In this document: positions 57,972 to 64,000 of the stretch, piece by piece
Layout: every line of letters begins with the position of its first letter
Numbering within the stretch: position 1 is the stretch's first letter
From: Betaproteobacteria bacterium
GTDB taxonomy: Bacteria; Pseudomonadota; Gammaproteobacteria; Burkholderiales; SG8-39
Assembly: GCA_947482825.1 (NCBI GenBank)
Contig: CANKMT010000016.1
Location: 1-64,000 of the forward strand
Length of the DNA stretch: 64,000 bases
Direction of reading: 5' to 3'
Notes under the pieces: model-generated
The model's database searches: none
Seen by the model: only the letters and a program-made list of their open reading frames with translations
Told to the model about the DNA's origin: nothing
Made by a program: the position numbers and the translations under genes

Positions 57972-57994
57972 ATAATAGTCGTTAGCTTTGACGC

Positions 57995-58279
57995 ATGATC
58001 GTGAGCTTCAAGGACAAGCGAACGCGTGAGATCCACGAAGGAGTATTTGTAAAGGCGTTCTCCGGTTTTTCGCGCCAAGCGGAGATGAAACTCGATCAGC
58101 TCGATGCCGCGACCAAGGCGCAGGACCTCGCGAGTCTTCCCGGCAACCGGTTCGAGGCTTTGAAGGGCGATCGCAAGGGGCAGTACAGCATCCGGATCAA
58201 TGACCAGTGGCGAATTTGCTTCGAATGGCCGACCGGGTCGCCGGGACCGACGAACGTCGAAATAGTCGATTACCACTGA
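57995..58279 (+). CDS. higB: HigB-family toxin (RelE/ParE superfamily)
   Basis: 94 aa; LASLPGNRFEALKGDRKGQYSIRINDQWRICFEW...VEIVDYH. Confidence 0.93.
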   Translation: MIVSFKDKRTREIHEGVFVKAFSGFSRQAEMKLDQLDAATKAQDLASLPGNRFEALKGDRKGQYSIRINDQWRICFEWPTGSPGPTNVEIVDYH

Positions 58280-58290
58280 CGAGGAATTTC

Positions 58291-58584
58291 ATGGGACGCA
58301 GTGCAATCCATCCAGGCGAACATCTGGCTGAACAACTCGCGGAACTGGGCATGAGCGCTGCCGAGCTTGGACGGCGACTCAAGGTGCCGACCAACCGGAT
58401 TACGGGGATCCTCAACGGTCAGCGGGCAATCTCCGGTGATTCCGCGCTTCGTTTGGCGCATTTCTTCGGGAACAGCGCTGAGTTCTGGCTGAATCTGCAG
58501 AAGCTGTACGAACTTCGACTGGCAGAGCAGAAAACCGGTGCAATGATCAAGAAGCTCCCGAAGCTGGTTGAACTTACCGGGTAG
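58291..58584 (+). CDS. higA: HigA-family antitoxin (XRE HTH)
   Basis: IHPGEHLAEQLAELGMSAAELGRRLKVPTNRITGILNGQRAISGDSALRLAHFFGNSAEFWLNLQKLYELRLA. Confidence 0.93.
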   Translation: MGRSAIHPGEHLAEQLAELGMSAAELGRRLKVPTNRITGILNGQRAISGDSALRLAHFFGNSAEFWLNLQKLYELRLAEQKTGAMIKKLPKLVELTG

Positions 58585-58604
58585 GGATACTTCCGGCCCG
58601 CGCC

Positions 58605-58665
58605 GGAACTTGCCTTTCCCAAGGTTCGGCAGATATCACACCAGCGCCATGCTCGGCCCGCATTC
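58605..58665 (-). pseudogene. remnant of an MFS transporter C-terminus, similar to the 3' end of the adjacent intact MFS gene
   Basis: Minus translation PSMALV*YLPNLGKGKF vs PALGLLVWFLPNLEKGKLGKF of the intact gene; TGA at the Trp codon; nucleotide blocks TTCGGCAG and CACACCAGC conserved. Confidence 0.65.
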
Positions 58666-58705
58666 TTGGTAAATTCAAACCGTTCTCTGAGGGTATGGAA
58701 AATCC

Positions 58706-58936
58706 ATGGACGCAACCGTCTCGGTCAAAGGCCAGTTGGTGATCCCGTCGAAAATCCGGCGCAAATTCGGCATCGTTGCGGGGACACGGGTGCGTGTGGA
58801 CGTCGATGAGGCGGCGCACCGGATCATCCTCACGCCGGTCACGCGGAATTACATCCAGAACCTTCGCGGGAAATACAAGAGCAGGGGTCTTCTGGCAGCG
58901 CTGGCGGCTGGGAAGCGGCACGACAGGGAATTTTGA
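58706..58936 (+). CDS. AbrB/MazE/SpoVT-type antitoxin (orphan)
   Basis: MDATVSVKGQLVIPSKIRRKFGIVAGTRVRVDVDEAAHRIILTPVTRNYIQNLRGKYKSRGLL. Confidence 0.85.
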   Translation: MDATVSVKGQLVIPSKIRRKFGIVAGTRVRVDVDEAAHRIILTPVTRNYIQNLRGKYKSRGLLAALAAGKRHDREF

Positions 58937-58956
58937 CGGCGCGCAAGTCCTCTGGA

Positions 58957-60231
58957 TCAGCGTCCGGTGGCTTTGAATTTCCCCAGCTTCCCTTTCTCCA
59001 AATTCGGCAGGAACCACACCAGCAGCCCCAGCGCCGGCAGGTAAGAGGTGAGCTGGTACACAAAGGCGATGCCGTGCGCGTCCGCAACGCGCCCCATCAC
59101 GGCCGCGCCCAATCCCCCGAGCCCGAACGAGAAGCCGAAGAACATTCCCGACACCAGCCCTATGCGCCCCGGCAGCACCTCGTGCGCAAAGACCAGGATC
59201 GCGGGGAAGGCCGACGACATCAGCAGCGCGATCAAGATCGAGAGCACGCCGGTCCAGAAGAGGTCCGCGTACGGCAGCATCAGCGTGAACGGCAACGCCC
59301 CGAGGATCGAGATCCAGATCATCGGGCGGCGGCCGATGCGGTCGGAGATATGGCCGCCCACCAGCGTGCCGGTGGCGATCGCGGCCATGAAGATGAAGAG
59401 CTGCACCTGCGCGGCCTGCACCGGGAGCTGGAAGCGCTCGATCAGGTAGAAGGTGAAGAAGGTCGTGATGCTCGAGGTGTACACGTGCTTGGAGAACACC
59501 AGCACCATGAGCAGGAACACGAAGAGCACCGCGCGCGCATGCGGGACCGGCGCCGCGACCGTCGTCTTGGGTGCCGCGCGCAGTTTGGCGAGGTGCGCCG
59601 AGTACCACATCCCCACGCGCACCAGCACGAACATCGCCAGCAGCGCTGCCAGCGAGAACCACGCGATCGAACCCTGCCCGCGCGGCAGGATGATGAACGC
59701 CGCAAGCAGCGGGCCGATCGCGCCGCCGAGATTGCCGCCCACCTGGAAGATCGATTGCGCGAGACCATAACGCCCGCCCGAGGCCATGCGCGCCACGCGC
59801 GAAGCTTCCGGGTGGAACACCGCCGAGCCGGTGCCGATGAAGGCCGCGGCCAGCAGCACCGCGTAGTAGTTGTGGGCCATCGACAGCAGCACGAGACCCG
59901 TGAGCGTGCCGCCCATTCCGACCGCGAGCGAAAACGGCTGTGGTTTCCTGTCGGTGTAGATGCCGATGGTCGGCTGCAGCAGCGAAGCCGTGAGCATGAA
60001 CGCGAGCGTGATCAGGCCGATCTGCCCGTAGTCGAGGTGGAAATCGGCCTTGAGCATCGGGTACAGCGCCGGCAGCAGCGACTGCATCAGGTCGTTGAGC
60101 AGGTGGCAGAAGCCCAGCGACAGCAGGATCGGGAAGGTGGTTTCTGCTGCCGTGAGCGGGGCGGCGGGCGCGGGGGTGGCGGTGACGGCTTTCTGCATTC
60201 CTGACAATGTCCTGAAGGGCTTTTTCGACAT
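58957..60231 (-). CDS. MFS transporter, fosmidomycin-resistance-like (Fsr)
   Basis: LSLGFCHLLNDLMQSLLPALYPMLKADFHLDYGQIGLITLAF, 12-TM pattern. Confidence 0.88.
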   Translation of the reverse strand: MSKKPFRTLSGMQKAVTATPAPAAPLTAAETTFPILLSLGFCHLLNDLMQSLLPALYPMLKADFHLDYGQIGLITLAFMLTASLLQPTIGIYTDRKPQPFSLAVGMGGTLTGLVLLSMAHNYYAVLLAAAFIGTGSAVFHPEASRVARMASGGRYGLAQSIFQVGGNLGGAIGPLLAAFIILPRGQGSIAWFSLAALLAMFVLVRVGMWYSAHLAKLRAAPKTTVAAPVPHARAVLFVFLLMVLVFSKHVYTSSITTFFTFYLIERFQLPVQAAQVQLFIFMAAIATGTLVGGHISDRIGRRPMIWISILGALPFTLMLPYADLFWTGVLSILIALLMSSAFPAILVFAHEVLPGRIGLVSGMFFGFSFGLGGLGAAVMGRVADAHGIAFVYQLTSYLPALGLLVWFLPNLEKGKLGKFKATGR

Positions 60232-60239
60232 TATCCGCC

Positions 60240-60608
60240 ATGGCGGGGATCGTGAGATTGCCCGGTTCGAAATTGAAAGCTATCTTTCCTGCCGTGAAGA
60301 ATGAAATTGCCGAATTTGACGTTCCAGCGGACAGGCTTGCCGCGCTGTGCCAGCGGTACGGCGTGGCGAAGCTGAGTCTCTTCGGTTCCGCTGCGCGCGG
60401 CGAAATGACCCCGGACAGCGATGTCGACCTCATGGTGGAGTTCGCGCCCGCGAGTAAGGTCACGCTGTGGGACATGCCGGAGATGCAGGCCGAGTTCTCT
60501 GCGCTTCTTGGCGGGCGGCGGGTCGACATTGTTCCTCCGGAGATAATGAGGAATCCATTCCGGCGCAAATCGATCCTTGCGGATCTCAGGGTCTTATATG
60601 AAGCCTGA
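60240..60608 (+). CDS. MNT-type minimal nucleotidyltransferase
   Basis: LAALCQRYGVAKLSLFGSAARGEMTPDSDVDLMVEFAP (GSxARGx5SDxDL); GTG 60294 is an alternative start. Confidence 0.88.
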   Translation: MAGIVRLPGSKLKAIFPAVKNEIAEFDVPADRLAALCQRYGVAKLSLFGSAARGEMTPDSDVDLMVEFAPASKVTLWDMPEMQAEFSALLGGRRVDIVPPEIMRNPFRRKSILADLRVLYEA

Positions 60609-60629
60609 GACGAACGATGGCGGCTGCCC

Positions 60630-60941
60630 ATGAACACGAGACGCGAATTCGCTATCGACGCCCAACGGACCGAGCTTGCATCCATCTGCGTCGAACTTGG
60701 GGTACGTCGACTCGAACTCTTTGGCTCTGCCTTGCGCACGGACGAACCGAGGGACCTCGATTTCCTGGTCGATCTCGGCGAACGCCCTCCGGTCGAGTAC
60801 GCGAACGCCTATTTCCAGCTGCTGGAGCGGCTGCAGGGATTGTTCACGCGGCCGATCGATCTCGTAACACCGGCCGGTCTCGGAAATCCGTACTTTCGCG
60901 AGCGCGTAGAGCAGGAAAAAACCTTGCTATATCAAGCCTGA
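60630..60941 (+). CDS. second MNT-type nucleotidyltransferase-like protein
   Basis: LASICVELGVRRLELFGSALRTDEPRDLDFLVDLGERPPVEYANAYFQLLERLQGLFTRPIDLVT. Confidence 0.82.
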   Translation: MNTRREFAIDAQRTELASICVELGVRRLELFGSALRTDEPRDLDFLVDLGERPPVEYANAYFQLLERLQGLFTRPIDLVTPAGLGNPYFRERVEQEKTLLYQA

Positions 60942-61065
60942 TCGCCTTGATGAACTCCGTGGGCAGGTTGCTCGCCCGACTTTGACAAAGGCCGTAAGGG
61001 GCAGGCTCATCCCCTGAGCCACCCCCAGGCTCACACTTGCCTCCCCACCTTTGGAGGAGACCTCC

Positions 61066-61371
61066 ATGCAAGCCACAGTCAGCCCGCTTACGCCCCGCAC
61101 CGCTTCGCTCAGTTTCCATGCCCGCGCCCGCATGCAGCAGCGGGGCATCCGCGAGTCCGCTTTGGACATGCTCCTCTCCTACGGCAAGGAGGCCCACGAC
61201 CACCACGGCGCGGTGATCTTGTATATGGACAAGGCCGCGCAGAAGCGGCTCGAAGCTGCCTCGCGCCTGAAGAGCGAGGTGCGTCGCCTCGCCGGCCTGT
61301 ACGCCGTGCTGTCGCGCCACGGGCAGGTCCTCACCGTCGGGCACCGCACCCGGCGGATCAACCGGGTTTAG
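61066..61371 (+). CDS. DUF4258-like small protein
   Basis: LSFHARARMQQRGIRESALDMLLSYGKEAHDHHGAVILYMDK...GLYAVLSRHGQVLTVGHRTRRI. Confidence 0.65.
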   Translation: MQATVSPLTPRTASLSFHARARMQQRGIRESALDMLLSYGKEAHDHHGAVILYMDKAAQKRLEAASRLKSEVRRLAGLYAVLSRHGQVLTVGHRTRRINRV

Positions 61372-61377
61372 CGCGCC

Positions 61378-61674
61378 ATGTTTCGTTCACCGGCGATCAG
61401 CTTGCGTGTTGGGGAGCCGAATGCGCGGCTCGATGCGTTGCTGGAGAAGGTGGGGGTGGAGACTGCGGCTTGCATCCGTGCCGGGCGGGAGAGCGTGCGG
61501 CGCGACCTGGCCGAGGCGCTGGAAGAGCAGGGGTATGTGGGGACGGGCGAGGGGAGCGTGCTGGTGGTGGGGATGGGGAAGCCCAAGGCGAAGGAGCTGG
61601 GGCGGAGGTTGAGGCAGAGGGCGGTGATTTTTCACCGGAAGGGGGAGAGGACGGAGCTGGTTTTTGTGGGGTAG
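61378..61674 (+). CDS. DUF3293-like protein
   Basis: LRVGEPNARLDALLEKVGVETAACIRAG...GEGSVLVVGMGKPKAKELGRRLRQRAVIFHRKGERTELVFVG. Confidence 0.6.
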   Translation: MFRSPAISLRVGEPNARLDALLEKVGVETAACIRAGRESVRRDLAEALEEQGYVGTGEGSVLVVGMGKPKAKELGRRLRQRAVIFHRKGERTELVFVG

Positions 61675-61868
61675 GTATAACAGAAGTGGTAATTGGATTG
61701 GCTTGGGAGGCGCGTGGATGTTAGGTCTACGAGAATAGAAGTTTAACAATCAGGCATCCAAAGACGGTACTTATGTCGTCCGCGACGACGGACTGAGATC
61801 CGGATTGTCCTTTACAAAAAGTTACCCAACGGGTAATATTCAGGGGGTGCTTAGATATTGGAGACGCG

Positions 61869-62066
61869 ATGATCCGCAAAGGGCAAAAGGTCTACATCCG
61901 GCCCGAATGGCAGGACGACGGCGATGACGAATTCCTGTGGATCGCGATCGAGGACGAGGACCGCGGCCTGGTCAAGGTGGTGACCTTCATGCCAGAACTT
62001 CGATTTTCCCCTGTTTCATGGATCGAAACCCGGATGCTGATCGCAGGTGACTCAACCCTCTACTGA
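61869..62066 (+). CDS. hypothetical 65-aa acidic protein
   Basis: MIRKGQKVYIRPEWQDDGDDEFLWIAIEDEDRGLVKVV; GGAG RBS; overlaps the next HTH gene by 20 nt. Confidence 0.6.
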   Translation: MIRKGQKVYIRPEWQDDGDDEFLWIAIEDEDRGLVKVVTFMPELRFSPVSWIETRMLIAGDSTLY

Positions 62067-62256
62067 CGTTCTGCGTGACGCCCGAACGAAACTTGGGCTG
62101 ACTCAGGCGCAGGCCGCGCGAATGGCATTCGTGTCACTGCGGGCTTGGATCAAGTATGAATCCGGCGAGCGAAAGATACCGGCGCCTACGTGGGCGGTCT
62201 TTCGTCTGCTCACAGGGATCGCTACGCTAGTCCAGATACGAAGCGAAACTCGATAA
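62047..62256 (+). CDS. XRE-family HTH protein
   Basis: GTG start; LRDARTKLGLTQAQAARMAFVSLRAWIKYESGERKIPAPTWAVFRLLTG. Confidence 0.75.
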   Translation: MTQPSTDVLRDARTKLGLTQAQAARMAFVSLRAWIKYESGERKIPAPTWAVFRLLTGIATLVQIRSETR

Positions 62257-62297
62257 ACCAGAGGTCTGATCAATTCATTCTAAGTGGAGAGCACAAG

Positions 62298-62573
62298 ATG
62301 ATCACTTCACGTGTCCCCGAATTTGAAACACCGACCTTTGACGGAATGAGGGCTTGGTTCAAGGCAATGGCCAAGCGCAGGCTGCTTTTTCACCCTGACG
62401 ATCCACCCACCAGGATTGTCTCGATCGAGAACGGTAACCGCGTGTTCAGCCGGCACGAATGTCGGTTGCTGAGGGCGATCCTTACCGAAATGTTCGAGCG
62501 TTTCGGTGATCAGGTTTACGAAGCGGCGTACCCAGTGGTCATGAAGGAGTTCCGTGCAATGATCAAGCGCTGA
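62298..62573 (+). CDS. hypothetical 91-aa protein
   Basis: RBS GTGGAG; MITSRVPEFETPTFDGMRAWFKAMAKRRLLFHPDDPPTRIVSIENGNRVFSRHECRLLRAILTEMFERFGDQVYEAAYPVVMKEFRAMIKR. Confidence 0.55.
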   Translation: MITSRVPEFETPTFDGMRAWFKAMAKRRLLFHPDDPPTRIVSIENGNRVFSRHECRLLRAILTEMFERFGDQVYEAAYPVVMKEFRAMIKR

Positions 62574-62645
62574 ACTTAGCGCTGCCGGTTTTGGAGGCCA
62601 TCGTCAATAAGGGCGCTCTTCGGATATCCTGGATAAACTGCAGAC

Positions 62646-63800
62646 ATGACTAAGAAGATAGGCAAGGTTGGCAACGTAAAGAAGGCCCCTCGAAATAAGG
62701 CGAGACAAGAAGTTGCTGAATATCGAGTTAACGGGCGGGCCGCATATCGCAAGTTGAGGTTTATCGATCTTTTCTGCGGTATCGGTGGGTTCCGGATTGC
62801 GTTCGAGCGGGCAGGGGCAGAGTGTGTTTTCTCCAGCGACTATGACCAGCACTCTCAGATCACGTATGAGGCAAACTTCAAAGAGAAGCCTCACGGAGAC
62901 ATCTATGAAGTTGCCGACGCCGATATCCCGGTGTTTGACATTTTGTGTGCGGGCTTCCCATGTCAGCCGTTCAGTATCGCCGGTGTCTCCAAGAAACTAA
63001 GTCTCGGTCGGAAGCACGGATTTGACGACGAAAAGCAAGGTAACCTGTTCTTCCGGATCGCCGATATCCTGAACTATCACCAACCCGCAGCGTTTGTACT
63101 TGAAAACGTGAAGAATCTGAAAAGTCACGACAAGGGTCGGACGTTTCAGATCATTTACGACACTCTAACTTCTGCACTTGGTTACCAAGTTCAGTACCGC
63201 GTGATCGACGCTCAAGGTCTTGTCCCGCAGCATCGGGAGAGAATTTTTCTGGTCGGATTTAAGCCGAGTCGTCTATTTGAGTTCCCGGATGTTCCGAAGT
63301 CCGGGCCCCGCCTAGGCTCGATACTGGAAGAGGACGTCGACAAGAAGTACACGCTTTCTGATCATCTCTGGAAATATCTCCAAGACTATGCAGACAAGCA
63401 CAAGGCTGCAGGTAACGGCTTCGGCTTTGGAATTGTCGGGGCCGACAGCGTGACCCGAACTTTGAGCGCGCGTTACCACAAGGATGGATCGGAAATTCTT
63501 GTGGGGCAGGCGCGCGGGAAGAATCCTCGTCGATTGACGCCTCGAGAATGCGCTCGGTTGATGGGCTATCCGAAGGACTTCAAAATTCCCGTATCCGACA
63601 CTCAGGCATACAGGCAGTTTGGAAATTCCGTAGTCGTGCCTGTGGTCGAGCGAATTGCGAAGAACGTAATGGAGGCTCTGGCTCGGCCGGTGGAAGAACG
63701 GCCGCTACTTGTCCTCAATGATGCAAAAAAGTCACGGCATTCAGCCTCTCCAACAAAGAGAGCTATGGGGAGCAGAAAAGGGAGTCGAGTTCTAGCGTGA
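62646..63800 (+). CDS. dcm: DNA (cytosine-5)-methyltransferase, Dcm-like
   Basis: [30 protein letters not shown] (motif I), [16 protein letters not shown] (PC motif IV), FVLENVKNL (ENV), [13 protein letters not shown] (motif X). Confidence 0.95.
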   Translation: MTKKIGKVGNVKKAPRNKARQEVAEYRVNGRAAYRKLRFIDLFCGIGGFRIAFERAGAECVFSSDYDQHSQITYEANFKEKPHGDIYEVADADIPVFDILCAGFPCQPFSIAGVSKKLSLGRKHGFDDEKQGNLFFRIADILNYHQPAAFVLENVKNLKSHDKGRTFQIIYDTLTSALGYQVQYRVIDAQGLVPQHRERIFLVGFKPSRLFEFPDVPKSGPRLGSILEEDVDKKYTLSDHLWKYLQDYADKHKAAGNGFGFGIVGADSVTRTLSARYHKDGSEILVGQARGKNPRRLTPRECARLMGYPKDFKIPVSDTQAYRQFGNSVVVPVVERIAKNVMEALARPVEERPLLVLNDAKKSRHSASPTKRAMGSRKGSRVLA

Positions 63801-63882
63801 CTTAGTCAAAATCAACCCAAGGTTCCCAATTCCAAGCGGTTGAATCGTATCGAAAGTGCGGGGAGTATCATCCTCCTCACCA

Positions 63883-64000
63883 ATGACCGATATCGTAGAT
63901 AAGAGGACGCGCAGCCGGATGATGTCCGGCATCCGCGGGTCGAATACATCTCCCGAACTAGCGGTTAGAAAGCATCTTCATGCCGCAGGGTTCCGGTATC
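63883..64000 (+). CDS. vsr: Vsr-type very-short-patch mismatch endonuclease, N-terminal part only (runs off window)
   Basis: MTDIVDKRTRSRMMSGIRGSNTSPELAVRKHLHAAGFRY matches Vsr N-terminus. Confidence 0.88.
   Translation, partial: MTDIVDKRTRSRMMSGIRGSNTSPELAVRKHLHAAGFRY

Noticed and set aside
58574-60739. 721-aa minus-strand ORF spanning higA end, AbrB gene, MFS and MNT genes
   Set aside because: Overlaps several well-supported genes, low-complexity R/A/H-rich translation; frame differs from the true MFS frame.
1-64000. CRISPR array or rRNA operon
   Set aside because: No regularly spaced direct repeats and no rRNA-like conserved segments were recognised on either strand.

Overview
This 64 kb window is GC-rich DNA and is most likely from a betaproteobacterium (Burkholderiales-like gene content; the taxon is inferred). 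It is mostly dense housekeeping and catabolic coding sequence. In order it contains: a TetR-fadE-fadI-fadJ beta-oxidation operon (minus strand) with a perfect PsrA-like operator; an aspartoacylase-like gene; an HTH/PIN toxin-antitoxin locus whose toxin has an in-frame TGA; a five-gene dipeptide-type ABC transporter; an ATM1-like ABC exporter; a D-Ala-D-Ala endopeptidase; an EgtD homologue; IclR and lactate-dehydrogenase-like genes; a disrupted hybrid histidine kinase; mnmC; a sugar-acid-like catabolic cluster (MMSDH, RraA-like, SMP-30, D-hydroxyacid dehydrogenase, enolase superfamily, TauD, DUF2817, exported intradiol dioxygenase); parE and parC flanking a small ORF; an IclR-controlled cluster (M24 peptidase, threonine-synthase-like, TctCBA, lone molybdenum hydroxylase large subunit, two LLM flavin monooxygenases, flavin reductase); GGDEF, NnrU, RidA, HD, FolE, MetE-like, NHL and WYL genes; and an accessory tail (about 57.9-64 kb) with HigBA, an orphan AbrB-type antitoxin, tandem MNT nucleotidyltransferases, small DUF genes, an HTH gene, and a Dcm-Vsr locus cut by the window edge. 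The signals most worth a second look are the IclR/TctCBA/Mo-hydroxylase/LLM cluster as a candidate uncharacterised catabolic pathway, a dispersed inverted-repeat motif that also appears inside a coding sequence, two identically spaced IS-end-like modules beside toxin-antitoxin-like genes, several gene remnants, and the accessory tail. No CRISPR array, rRNA or convincing tRNA was seen. All family assignments are by eye from translated motifs; no searches were run.
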